Shown: positions 24,528 to 32,639 of the stretch, one piece after another
How the letters are laid out: each line of letters starts with the position of its first letter
Position numbering within the stretch: position 1 is the stretch's first letter
The notes under the pieces: generated by a model
Told to the model about the DNA's origin: nothing
The model's input: only the letters and a program-made list of their open reading frames with translations
Databases searched by the model: none
Position numbers and translations under genes: made by a program
From: Bacillota bacterium
GTDB taxonomy: Bacteria > Bacillota > Clostridia > Oscillospirales > Oscillospiraceae
Reading direction: 5' to 3'
DNA length: 64,000 bases
Assembly: GCA_023402075.1 (NCBI GenBank)
Contig: JAEXCS010000011.1
Span: 1-64,000 of the forward strand

Positions 24528-25397
24528 TCAGACTGCGGGGATAACAGCACCGCCGTAGGTGGTGGTGATGAAATCACGGGCAGTTTCGGACTGGAGAGCC
24601 TCCACCAGTGCTACAATGGCGGGATCGTTTTCGTGGCCCTCCTTCACGGCGATGATGTTCACATAGGGGGAGTTGGCATCTTCGATAGCCAGAGCGTCTT
24701 CCACGGGGTTGAAGCCCGCTTCCATGGCATAGTTGCTGTTGATGACGGACAGGTCCACTTCCTCAACGGTGTTGGGAATCATGGCGGCTTCCAGCTCCTT
24801 GAAGGTCAAGTTCTTGGAGTTTTCGGCAATGTCGTTGGGGGTGGCAGTCAGGTTGGCGCTGTCCTTCAGCTTGATGAGTCCCTGAGCCTCCAGCAGCAGC
24901 AGGGCGCGGCCCTCGTTGGTGGCATCATTGGGGATGGCAACGACGGCTCCGTCGGCAAGGTCGGCAAGCGTGGCGGTCTTGCCAGCGTAAATGCCCATGG
25001 GTTCGATGTGGACGCCGCCGGCATTCACAAGATGGGTGCCGTTTTCGGCGTTAAAGTTGTCAAGGTAAGGCACGTGCTGGAAGTAGTTGGCGTCTTCGCT
25101 GCCTTCCTCCACGGCGGTATTGGGAACCACGTAGTCGCCGTATTCCGTGACCTGAAGGTCAATGCCCTGCTGGGCCAGAATGTCCTTCACCGCGTTCAGA
25201 ATCTCAGCGTGGGGAGTGGCGGAGGCGGCGACCTTCAGGGTGACGGTTTCAGCGGGGGCGGAACCGGAGGCGGAAGCGGAACCGGCAGAGCCGGAAGCAG
25301 CCGAGCCGGAGCCGGAGCCGGAGCCGGAGTTGCCGCAGGCGGCAAGAGAAGCGGTGAGGCCAAGGGCCAGTGTCAGTGCAAGAAGTTTTCTTTTCAT
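24528..25397 (-). CDS. metQ: Methionine ABC transporter substrate-binding lipoprotein MetQ
   Basis: 289 aa from the ATG at 25397 behind GGAGGAAC. Lipoprotein signal KRKLLALTLALGLTASLAAC with the lipobox LAAC. A Gly/Ser/Ala linker follows, then a NlpA/MetQ domain (TLKVAASATPHAEILN). It captures methionine for MetI/MetN; some relatives take D-methionine or dipeptides. It lies 171 bases after metI. Confidence 0.94.
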   Translation of the reverse strand: MKRKLLALTLALGLTASLAACGNSGSGSGSGSAASGSAGSASASGSAPAETVTLKVAASATPHAEILNAVKDILAQQGIDLQVTEYGDYVVPNTAVEEGSEDANYFQHVPYLDNFNAENGTHLVNAGGVHIEPMGIYAGKTATLADLADGAVVAIPNDATNEGRALLLLEAQGLIKLKDSANLTATPNDIAENSKNLTFKELEAAMIPNTVEEVDLSVINSNYAMEAGFNPVEDALAIEDANSPYVNIIAVKEGHENDPAIVALVEALQSETARDFITTTYGGAVIPAV

Positions 25398-25568
25398 CAG
25401 TTGTTCCTCCATTAAAAGTAAGATATATGTTGATGGGATAAAGTTATATTTCAATGGCCGCGTTTCCCGCCGTCGCGCGCCGACAGGAAGAGGGGGTCAA
25501 AAAAATAACGAAAAGGGGATAGCCCGAAGGCGGACGGGCAAACCAAAGTGCCGACCGAAGGGCTGCTT

Positions 25569-26306
25569 TTATTTCAGGCGCTTGTCGATTCTTGCGGACA
25601 GGAAACTGAAAACGGTTTGAATGGCCTGCACCAGCAGGACGATCAGAATGACCGTGACCAGCAGCATGGAGGGAATGCGGCGCTGATAGCCATATCGAAT
25701 GGCAAGGTCGCCCAGTCCGCCCGCGCCCACCGCACCGGCAATGGCGGTATAGGCCAGAATCGTGATGATGGAGATGGAGCCGCCCAGCAGCAGGGAGGGC
25801 CTTGCCTCCGGCAGATAAACCTTCCGAATGATCTGGAAGGGGGAAGCGCCCATGGCCTGCGCCGCCTCCACGACCCCTGCGTCCACCTCTGCCAGAGAGG
25901 TTTCCACCATCCGGGCGATGAAGGGGGCGGCGGAAATCACCAGCGGGACAATTGCGCCCCGGATACCGATTTTCGTGCCCACGATCAGCTTTGTAAAGTC
26001 CATGATGGCGACCATCAGGATAATGAAAGGAAGAGAGCGGCCCACATTGACAATCCAGCCCAGAACCCGGTTCAGGCCCTTGCGGGGCAGGATGCCGTGG
26101 GGCTGGGTGACGCTGAGCAGGATACCCAGCGGAAGGCCCAGCAGGTAGGCAAAAACGGTGGAGATGATGGTCATAATCAAAGTGTCGATTGCGCCCTGCC
26201 CAAGAAGCGGGCCGTATTGATGCCAGAACGCGGATGTAAAAATCTCAAACACCGGGGCCAAGGCGTTTAGAAGGCCCGTCAGCAGGTTTTGAAAAAAATC
26301 AGCCAT
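25569..26306 (-). CDS. metI: Methionine ABC transporter permease MetI
   Basis: 245 aa with five or six membrane spans. The EAA-type coupling loop VEAAQAMGASPFQIIRKVYLP (cut here to its core EAAQAMGASPFQIIRK) contacts MetN. Overlaps metN by eight bases. Conserved RSLPFIILMVAIMDFTKLIV lies mid-protein. Confidence 0.94.
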   Translation of the reverse strand: MADFFQNLLTGLLNALAPVFEIFTSAFWHQYGPLLGQGAIDTLIMTIISTVFAYLLGLPLGILLSVTQPHGILPRKGLNRVLGWIVNVGRSLPFIILMVAIMDFTKLIVGTKIGIRGAIVPLVISAAPFIARMVETSLAEVDAGVVEAAQAMGASPFQIIRKVYLPEARPSLLLGGSISIITILAYTAIAGAVGAGGLGDLAIRYGYQRRIPSMLLVTVILIVLLVQAIQTVFSFLSARIDKRLK

Positions 26307-27303
26307 AATAAGCGGCCTCCTCCCGTTCGTAGGTAACGTGGTGTTCCTTTAAAAACGCCAGCATTTTTTGGGTTTTCTCATAGTCTTCCGGCAGCTCCAA
26401 AAGCATCTGCCCGTGGGCGTTGCCGTCAATGTCCTTGGTGTCGGCATACCAGATGTTTACCGGCGCGCCGCTGGCAAGAACCATGCCGGAGACGACGGGC
26501 TGGTCGGAGTTGTTGCCGTCAAAGGTAATACGGTACAGCGGACCGTGAATTTTGCTTTTTTCGGAAATGGCGCCCCGGGGCGTGATGAGCTGCCGGGCCG
26601 CAGGCGTTTGGGGATGGTGGAACACGTCCGCCACCGCGCCCTGCTCTACAATGTGGCTATCGGAAATAATGGCGACCCGGTCGCAGATTTGCTCCACCAC
26701 CGTCATCTCGTGGGTGATGACCACCACGGTGACGCCCAGGGTTTTGTTCAGCTCCTTTAAAAGGGCCAGAATGGACTGGGTGGTGGTGGGGTCCAGCGCG
26801 GAGGTGGCTTCGTCGCAGAGGATGACCTTGGGGTCTGTCACCAGCGTCCGGGCAATGGCCACACGCTGCTTCTGCCCGCCGGAGAGCTGGACGGGATAGG
26901 CAGATTCCTTATCCTCAAGCCCCACCAGCTTCAAAAAGGGACGGGCCTTTTGCCGGGCCTCGCTTCGGCTCATACCGGCAAGCTCCAGCGGAAAGCACAC
27001 GTTATCCAGTGCGGTGCGTTGGAAGAGAAGGTTAAACCCCTGGAAAATCATGCCGATGGACTGGCGGACCTTGCGCAGCTCCTTTTGGGAAAGGCCGGTC
27101 AAAACCGAGCCGTTTACCCGGACGGTGCCGGAGGTGGGCCGCTCCAACAGGTTGATACAGCGCACCAGCGTGGATTTTCCCGCGCCGGACAGGCCAATGA
27201 TGCCGAAAATTTCCCCCGCTTCTACGCGTAGGGTAACATCGTCCAGCGCGGTAACGCCGCCGGAAAAGGTTTTGGTCAGATGCTCAAGCTCAATCATGGA
27301 CAC
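26299..27303 (-). CDS. metN: Methionine ABC transporter ATP-binding protein MetN
   Basis: 334 aa. A GTG at 27303 stands nine bases after AAGGAGG; ATG 27297 is also possible. Walker A GLSGAGKST, signature LSGGQKQR, Walker B VILCDEAT, and a switch histidine. The C-terminal NIL domain (about 255-330) senses methionine and inhibits transport when it is plentiful. First gene of the T-box-controlled operon. Confidence 0.95.
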   Translation of the reverse strand: MSMIELEHLTKTFSGGVTALDDVTLRVEAGEIFGIIGLSGAGKSTLVRCINLLERPTSGTVRVNGSVLTGLSQKELRKVRQSIGMIFQGFNLLFQRTALDNVCFPLELAGMSRSEARQKARPFLKLVGLEDKESAYPVQLSGGQKQRVAIARTLVTDPKVILCDEATSALDPTTTQSILALLKELNKTLGVTVVVITHEMTVVEQICDRVAIISDSHIVEQGAVADVFHHPQTPAARQLITPRGAISEKSKIHGPLYRITFDGNNSDQPVVSGMVLASGAPVNIWYADTKDIDGNAHGQMLLELPEDYEKTQKMLAFLKEHHVTYEREEAAYYG

Positions 27304-27339
27304 GGCAAGCATCCTCCTTTATACAGTAAATTGGACAAC

Positions 27340-27621
27340 AAAAAACGCCCCTGATGCCATGCATCAAGGACGAGCGTAAAAAACGCCGTGGTACCACCTT
27401 GGTTCGCACGCCTCCTCGCGGAGGCGGCCTTTAAGAGTGCAGTCACACTCCTGCGCGCTGACGGGCGCTCCCGTCGCGGCCTGCGCATACGCGGTCGGCC
27501 ACGCAACTCCGGAACCATCTTCCGCAAACCCTTCCGTACCTCTTCTCACCTGCCGAGGCTCTCTGCAACGTATCTGTTTGCGTACTCTTTCCTTCATCGT
27601 CTTTTCGATGTTTAATTGTTG
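27340..27621 (-). promoter_or_regulatory. T-box riboswitch controlling metN-metI-metQ
   Basis: On the minus strand a stem I with AGTA/GAA loop-E elements is built on CGCAAAC (27560s) pairing with GTTTGCG (27529-27523). The specifier region reads GAAG-ATG-G, with ATG at 27518-27516. The T-box AAGGTGGTACCACGG is at 27400-27386. A 12-bp terminator stem (27372-27361 with 27357-27346) is followed by TTTTTT. Uncharged tRNA-Met would stabilise the antiterminator and switch on uptake. Specifier register is inferred from other T-boxes. Confidence 0.9.
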
Positions 27622-27627
27622 CACTTA

Positions 27628-27656
27628 AGTTTACGAAAGTTTCAGAGGTTTGTCAA
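27628..27656 (-). promoter_or_regulatory. Promoter of the metNIQ T-box operon
   Basis: Minus strand TTGACA (27656-27651), 17 bases, TAAACT (27633-27628). Transcript start about 27621. Confidence 0.8.
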
Positions 27657-27763
27657 CAGGGAAAAACTACCGTAAAACAGTTGGGATTGCAAACCAAAAT
27701 TGTAAAAATTAACAAAAACCATTAAAATGCAGGAAGAGAGCAGGCGAGAAATGGGGAATCGAA

Positions 27764-27792
27764 TTGCAATTTCAGGGCAGAACTGATATATT
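27764..27792 (+). promoter_or_regulatory. Promoter of the DUF368 gene
   Basis: TTGCAA 27764-27769, 17 bases, TATATT 27787-27792. Confidence 0.65.
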
Positions 27793-27829
27793 ATGTTCGC
27801 AGTATTCCTATATTGAGCGGAGGTAGCGT

Positions 27830-28675
27830 GTGCCAAAACAAAATCACAATTTTATGATGCGCTACCTACGAGATTTTCTCTGCGGGGCGCTGATCGGCGC
27901 GGGGGCAATTTTGCCCGGTGTATCCGGCGGGGTGCTGGCAGTGGCGTTTGATTTATACCGCCCGTTTATGGAGGTGCTGACTCATCCCAAACGGGCGCTG
28001 CCAAAATACTGGAGACGGATTCCCGCGCTTGGACTAGGCTGTGCCATAGGCTTTTTAAGTTTTGCCAGAGGAATTTCAGCAGCGCTGGACGTGTCCGCAG
28101 CGGTGACCACATGGGCATTTATCGGGCTGATTGTAGGGACGGTTCCTGCCCTTTACCGCGAGGCGGGCAAGGAGGGACGCAGCCGAGCCTCGTGGGTCAG
28201 CATGTGCGTTTGTGCCGGGGCGATTTTTTGGGCGCTGTTTTATGTGGGGCGGGTGCTGTCCGTCCAGCTTGCACCGGGGTTTTGGTCCTTTAACCTCAGC
28301 GGGGCGCTGTTCGGGCTGGGAATTGTGATTCCCGGGCTGGCCGCTTCTTCCGTGCTGATGGCACTTGGCTTGTATCAGCCCCTTATGGACGGGCTGTCGG
28401 GCCTTGATTTATCGGTGCTGCTGTCTACGCTGCCGGGACTGGTTCTGACGGTTGCCCTTTTGGCGCGGGTGGTGAACTGGGTGTTTCAAAAGCACTATTC
28501 CATCGCGTTTCACGGAATTTTGGGAGTGGTAATTGCGTCCACACTGGTGATTATCCCCGTGCATTACAGCGGTGTGGGGGAGCTTGCTCTCTCTGCGGTA
28601 TGCGCAGGTGTGGGATTTCTTCTGGCCTTTGGAATCGGCAGGCTGGACCGCCGGACACAGGAAAACGGGCTTTAA
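27830..28675 (+). CDS. DUF368 protein, candidate undecaprenyl phosphate translocase (PopT family)
   Basis: 281 aa, GTG start behind GGAGG. Eight or so membrane helices with two inverted repeats. The first repeat carries IGAGAILPGVSGGVLAV (about 22-38) and the second FGLGIVIPGLAASSVLMALG (about 158-177), the duplicated glycine/proline re-entrant motifs of DUF368. Recent work on the family shows recycling of the cell-wall lipid carrier across the membrane. Assignment here is by family only. Single gene ending in a strong terminator. Confidence 0.85.
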   Translation: MPKQNHNFMMRYLRDFLCGALIGAGAILPGVSGGVLAVAFDLYRPFMEVLTHPKRALPKYWRRIPALGLGCAIGFLSFARGISAALDVSAAVTTWAFIGLIVGTVPALYREAGKEGRSRASWVSMCVCAGAIFWALFYVGRVLSVQLAPGFWSFNLSGALFGLGIVIPGLAASSVLMALGLYQPLMDGLSGLDLSVLLSTLPGLVLTVALLARVVNWVFQKHYSIAFHGILGVVIASTLVIIPVHYSGVGELALSAVCAGVGFLLAFGIGRLDRRTQENGL

Positions 28676-28717
28676 AATACCGGATTAGAAAAAGCAAATT
28701 GAAGCGAACGATTTAAT

Positions 28718-28760
28718 CAGCTGCCCCGCAGAGTAAAGCTCTGCGGGGCAGCTGTGTTTT
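28718..28760 (+). terminator. Terminator after the DUF368 gene
   Basis: A 16-bp perfect stem (28718-28733 with 28739-28754) and TGTTTTA. It lies between convergent genes and may also end the opposite transcript. Confidence 0.88.
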
Positions 28761-28788
28761 AAATGAATAGGAAAAACGGGAACACGGC

Positions 28789-30063
28789 TCAGGGAATATC
28801 ATACAGCGATGCAATGACAAGGTAAAGCTGGGAAAAAGGACGGGAGACATTCCAGATGCCCGCGCCCTGAAAGCCATATTCGTAAATCAGGAGAAGGCGG
28901 GCGGTGAGACTGCGGGCATCGTCAAACCACACCTCGTGGACTGCGCCGCTTTGATCGGTATAGTGGAAAAAGGGGGCCTGAGCCGTCTCGTCATATTCAA
29001 TGGCAACATTATGTTGGATAGCCAGCTCAATGGCCCGCTGGTTGGAGATGGACTGGGCTCTGGACTCGCCGGCCACAAAGGGAAGAGTCCAGTCGTAGCC
29101 ATAGTTGGACAGGCCCAGAAAAACTTTTTCAGGAGGAATCTGTGTGACGGCATAGTCCAGCACCGCCCGAACCTGCGGCAAGGGGGACACAGCCATGGCC
29201 GGCCCGTAGGTATATCCCCATTCGTACGTCATGAGGAGGACGGCGTCAACGGAAGCGGCGATGGCGGCATAGTTGTGGGCCTCATAGAGCAGACCCGGCT
29301 GAGTGGACGAGGTTTTAGGTGCAAGTGCCGCCCAGACGAAATAGCCTTGCGCGCCGAAGACACGGCGCAGGCGGGCAAGAAAGTCCGCATAAGGCGCGGC
29401 CAGAGCGGCGGGAAGAAACTCAAAATCCACGTCAATTCCCACGAAGCCCTTTTCCTGAAGCAGGCTCCCTATATCGGAAATAAGCCGATTCTGGGCGGCC
29501 TCATCGGTGAGGACCAGCGTGGCGCGGTCGGAGTCAAACCTGTCCTGCTCGGTGTAGGAGGAAAGATGAAGCACGGGCCGCGCCCCATGTGTCCGGGCGG
29601 AGAGCAGCAGCGCGTCGTCATTTAGCGGGAGAAGATTCCCCTCTGCTGTGATGCCGTAAGTAAAGGGGGTGAGATAAGTAAGGTAGGGCGTTTGTGCGTC
29701 CATCAAAAGCTTGTTGGTAAAGGGATAGGCATAGCCGTTGAACACGGCGGAGACGGTGGGGGAATCCTGATAAGAGATAACCAATTCCATTCCTGCATCC
29801 AGCCCGGGAAGGCCGCCCAGACTCCAGTTGTTCTGATAAAGCTTTCGGACACTTATGCCATATTCAGCCGCAATGGAGGTGAGCGTGTCCCCGGGGCGGA
29901 CGGCGTGAACCAGCTCCGGAAACCGGACAACCAGAGTTTGTCCCACGGCCAGAGCGCCGGAAGCGCCTACCTCGTTATCTGCGGCAAGCCGGAAGGGATC
30001 GACGCCGTAAGCAGCGGCGATGGAGTCGACGGTTTCGCCGACGGTGACTATATGAATCGTCAT
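28789..30063 (-). CDS. LysM/GH18 spore-cortex lytic enzyme (SleL/YaaH-like)
   Basis: 424 aa, no signal peptide. Two LysM repeats: IHIVTVGETVDSIAAAYGVD (2-21 onward) and HAVRPGDTLTSIAAEYGIS (about 53 onward). A glycoside hydrolase 18 barrel (about 105-424) carries the catalytic DxxDxE-type motif in GIDVDFEF. Relatives are spore-coat N-acetylglucosaminidases that digest cortex fragments during germination. This supports an endospore-forming host. Confidence 0.9.
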   Translation of the reverse strand: MTIHIVTVGETVDSIAAAYGVDPFRLAADNEVGASGALAVGQTLVVRFPELVHAVRPGDTLTSIAAEYGISVRKLYQNNWSLGGLPGLDAGMELVISYQDSPTVSAVFNGYAYPFTNKLLMDAQTPYLTYLTPFTYGITAEGNLLPLNDDALLLSARTHGARPVLHLSSYTEQDRFDSDRATLVLTDEAAQNRLISDIGSLLQEKGFVGIDVDFEFLPAALAAPYADFLARLRRVFGAQGYFVWAALAPKTSSTQPGLLYEAHNYAAIAASVDAVLLMTYEWGYTYGPAMAVSPLPQVRAVLDYAVTQIPPEKVFLGLSNYGYDWTLPFVAGESRAQSISNQRAIELAIQHNVAIEYDETAQAPFFHYTDQSGAVHEVWFDDARSLTARLLLIYEYGFQGAGIWNVSRPFSQLYLVIASLYDIP

Positions 30064-30262
30064 TTCAACATTCCCCCTTGTTGGAAAAGCCTATGCGAAA
30101 AAGAAGAGGGATATGCAGGAAAGAGAATTCGCCGGGCCATACATTCATGCGCTTTGCGAGGGAGGCCGGACAGACAGGCTGCTGCTGCCAAATACCGGAA
30201 AAAGGGCCGGACAATCTAAAAATTCGGCGAGAAACGGATTTATGAACAGACAGAAAAAAATC

Positions 30263-30291
30263 TTGCATTTCAAAAATAAATACGATAACAT
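30263..30291 (+). promoter_or_regulatory. Promoter of the LysR gene
   Basis: TTGCAT 30263-30268, 17 bases, TAACAT 30286-30291, in an AT-rich island of the 289-base divergent gap 30064-30352. An ATTAGAGAATG...AAGAAACAT segment downstream could hold LysR sites but no clear T-N11-A palindrome is assigned. Confidence 0.5.
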
Positions 30292-30352
30292 AAAGACAGC
30301 TATTAGAGAATGTCTTGTTTGTACTAAGAAACATGAAAGGGCGGCATAGCGC

Positions 30353-31246
30353 GTGAACATAAAAAAATACGAGGCGTTTGTTCGTGCCGTGGAGCTGGGA
30401 AGCCTGTCGAAAGCGTCCGAAGAGCTTGGGTATACGCAGTCGGGCATCAGCCACATGATGCAGTCGCTGGAGGATGAGGTGGGGTTCCCCTTGATGATTC
30501 GGACCTCGTCGGGTATTCTCCCCAATTCCGAGGGGGAGATGCTGTTGCCTGTTATCCGCCAGCTATTGAGCACCAACGAAAATTTGGAGCAGAACATCGC
30601 AAAAATTAAAGGATCAGACACGGGGCATATTCGGATTGCATCCTTTTCCAGCATGGCGAGTTACTGGCTTCCAAGCATTATCAGTGCCTTTCAAAAGGAC
30701 TATCCCAACGTGGAAATCCAGATTATTGAGGGGGGCGCCGACCGCATCAATGCCATGATGGATGCACATGAGGCGGATTTGTGCCTGTACACCGGCGGAG
30801 AGAATCGGTCCTTTGACTGGCTTCCCCTGTGCAGGGACGAGATGCTGGCGCTGCTGCCGCCGGGACACCCCTTGACGGAAGGAGACTCCGTTCCTGTGGA
30901 GGCATTTAAGAACGAGCAGTTTATTATGCCGATGGCAGGCTATGACTACGAAGTGCATCATGTTCTGGATCGGCTGGAGCATTATCCCCACATCCGCTTT
31001 TCCGCCTGTAACGACTATGCAATCGTCAATCTGGTGACGGCGGGGCTGGGCGTGGCCATCCTGCCGGAGCTGCTTTTGCGCAACTATCGTAGCGACGCGG
31101 TGGCGATGCCTTTAGACCCGCCGCAGTATCGCATTCTGGGAATGGGCGTGCCGCAGATGAAGGCTGTTTCCCCGGTGACGCGGAATTTTATACGGTATGT
31201 GCAGGATTACGCGAAGGGAAGACCGGGCGCTGACAAACTTCCGTAA
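30353..31246 (+). CDS. LysR family transcriptional regulator
   Basis: 297 aa, GTG start with a weak ribosome-binding site. N-terminal winged helix-turn-helix: KYEAFVRAVELGSLSKASEE, then LGYTQSGISHMMQSLE. The C-terminal effector-binding domain (about 90-297) is a periplasmic-binding-like fold with HIRIASFSSMASYWLP. It stands 38 bases before the Mrp-like operon in the same direction and could be co-transcribed with it or regulate it; the inducer is unknown. Confidence 0.9.
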   Translation: MNIKKYEAFVRAVELGSLSKASEELGYTQSGISHMMQSLEDEVGFPLMIRTSSGILPNSEGEMLLPVIRQLLSTNENLEQNIAKIKGSDTGHIRIASFSSMASYWLPSIISAFQKDYPNVEIQIIEGGADRINAMMDAHEADLCLYTGGENRSFDWLPLCRDEMLALLPPGHPLTEGDSVPVEAFKNEQFIMPMAGYDYEVHHVLDRLEHYPHIRFSACNDYAIVNLVTAGLGVAILPELLLRNYRSDAVAMPLDPPQYRILGMGVPQMKAVSPVTRNFIRYVQDYAKGRPGADKLP

Positions 31247-31284
31247 GGAGACGGCGGGGAATTTAACCGAGAGGGGGCGGCGGC

Positions 31285-31749
31285 TTGCTGATTCTGCTGT
31301 TTGGACTGTGGATTTTTTTATCGGGAGAACTGAATCTTGAGGTGTGCATCATTGGGGGCGCTGTTTCCGCAGCGCTGTATCTATTGGCCTGCAAAACGCT
31401 GGGATACAGTCCCCAAGGAGATTGGAAGGCCCTTAAAAAAACAGGGCGCGCCATTCGGTATCTCGCCTATCTGGTGAAGGAGATGCTGTTGGCGGGACTG
31501 GTGGTGATGCGGCTTATTTATACCAAAGGAAAAAATATGGAGCCAAGGCTTATCTGGTTTCGGACGGATTTGAACCACGAGAGTGCCCGGGCCGCTCTCA
31601 GCGACGCCATTACGCTGACGGCGGGGACCATTACCGTGTCGCAGGAAGGAAATCTCCTGTGCGTCCACACGCTGGACACGTCTCTTGCCGAGGGGCTGGA
31701 GCACGGTAGATTTGAGCAAAAACTGCAGGGGCTGGAGAAGAATGTATGA
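31285..31749 (+). CDS. mrpE: Mrp-type cation/proton antiporter subunit E
   Basis: 154 aa, TTG start behind GAGGGGGCGG. Membrane spans at about 1-15 and 20-38, a third near 60-75, then a soluble domain with MEPRLIWFRTDL and the family core SDAITLTAGTITVS (DAITLTPGT in most MrpE). First gene of the antiporter operon; overlaps mrpF by four bases. Confidence 0.92.
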   Translation: MLILLFGLWIFLSGELNLEVCIIGGAVSAALYLLACKTLGYSPQGDWKALKKTGRAIRYLAYLVKEMLLAGLVVMRLIYTKGKNMEPRLIWFRTDLNHESARAALSDAITLTAGTITVSQEGNLLCVHTLDTSLAEGLEHGRFEQKLQGLEKNV

Positions 31750-32078
31750 CCGATGTGAAAAACACGGCGCTGACGGCGGCGGTGGTTTTGCTGGCTGTGC
31801 TGATGCTGGCGACCCTGGTGCGGGCAGTGATTGGGCCGCGGTTTACTGACCGAATTGTGGCTGTGAACATGATCAACACCATGGCGGTGGCAGTGATTGC
31901 CATTTTATCGGTGCGGCTGGGCGAGAGCTTTTTGGTGGACGTGGCTTTGGTTTATGCACTTTTAAGCTTTTTGACCGTGACGGTGATGGCGAGAATGGTG
32001 CTGATACGCTACTGGCGCAAGGAAAAGTGCACCAAGGCTGCGTTGGAGGAAAAGGGGGCGGCAGAGCATGGGGAGTGA
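31746..32078 (+). CDS. mrpF: Mrp-type cation/proton antiporter subunit F
   Basis: 110 aa, three membrane spans. Family motif VIGPRFTDRIVAVNMINTMA (about 28-47) and VDVALVYALLSFL. A charged C-terminal tail of about 25 residues is longer than usual. Overlaps mrpG by 11 bases. Confidence 0.92.
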   Translation: MTDVKNTALTAAVVLLAVLMLATLVRAVIGPRFTDRIVAVNMINTMAVAVIAILSVRLGESFLVDVALVYALLSFLTVTVMARMVLIRYWRKEKCTKAALEEKGAAEHGE

Positions 32079-32391
32079 CATACTGACCGGACTGGGGCTG
32101 GTATTTCTGGCCTTTGGCATCTTTACGTTTTTCACGGCAGTGCTGGGACTTTTCCGGTTTGACCGGGCCCTGAACCGGATGCATGCCGCCGCCGTGGGGG
32201 ATGCGCTGGGGATTTTCTGTATTCTGGTGGGAATCATTTTATTCCATGCGCCCACGCTTGCCTCCCTGAAGGCGCTGCTGATTCTGGTGTTTTTATGGAT
32301 TACCAGTCCTGTGGCAAGTCACCTGATCGCGCAGGTGGAGACGGCTACCAATCCTAATCTGAACGGGGAATGTAAGGTGGAGATACGATGA
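32068..32391 (+). CDS. mrpG: Mrp-type cation/proton antiporter subunit G
   Basis: 107 aa, three membrane spans. Conserved LFRFDRALNRMHAAAVGDAL (about 28-47) and LWITSPVASHLIA. Overlaps the next gene by four bases. Confidence 0.92.
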   Translation: MGSDILTGLGLVFLAFGIFTFFTAVLGLFRFDRALNRMHAAAVGDALGIFCILVGIILFHAPTLASLKALLILVFLWITSPVASHLIAQVETATNPNLNGECKVEIR

Positions 32392-32639
32392 CGCTGTTGG
32401 AAAACATTTTGCTGGTTGGCTTGATTGCCTGTGCAGCGGCAGCTCCGCTTTGCAAGCGGCTGCTGGCATCGGTGATTGTATATCTCTCGTTCTCCGTGAT
32501 GCTGGCGGTGCTGTGGAGCGTGCTGGAAAGTCCGGATTTGGCCATGACGGAGGCGGCGGTTGGCGCGGGTGTCAGCGGCATTCTCTTTCTTTTGACGCTG
32601 AAGAAAATCAATGCGCTGAAAGGAACACGGGATGAGTGA
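32388..32639 (+). CDS. DUF4040/MbhD-like antiporter subunit
   Basis: 83 aa, three membrane spans. ESPDLAMTEAAVGAGVSGIL (about 47-66) is the conserved core of the hydrogenase/antiporter subunit MbhD, which corresponds to part of the C-terminal extension of MrpA. Here it is a separate protein. Overlaps the following gene by eight bases. Confidence 0.85.
   Translation: MTLLENILLVGLIACAAAAPLCKRLLASVIVYLSFSVMLAVLWSVLESPDLAMTEAAVGAGVSGILFLLTLKKINALKGTRDE

Noticed and set aside
25250..25340. Repeat element in the metQ region
   Set aside because: The repetitive GGAGCCGGAGCC run encodes the Gly/Ser/Ala linker after the lipobox; it is coding low complexity.
27360..27660. SAM (S-box) riboswitch upstream of metN
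   Set aside because: The GGTGGTACCACGG T-box core and terminator layout are unmistakable; no S-box core motifs were seen.
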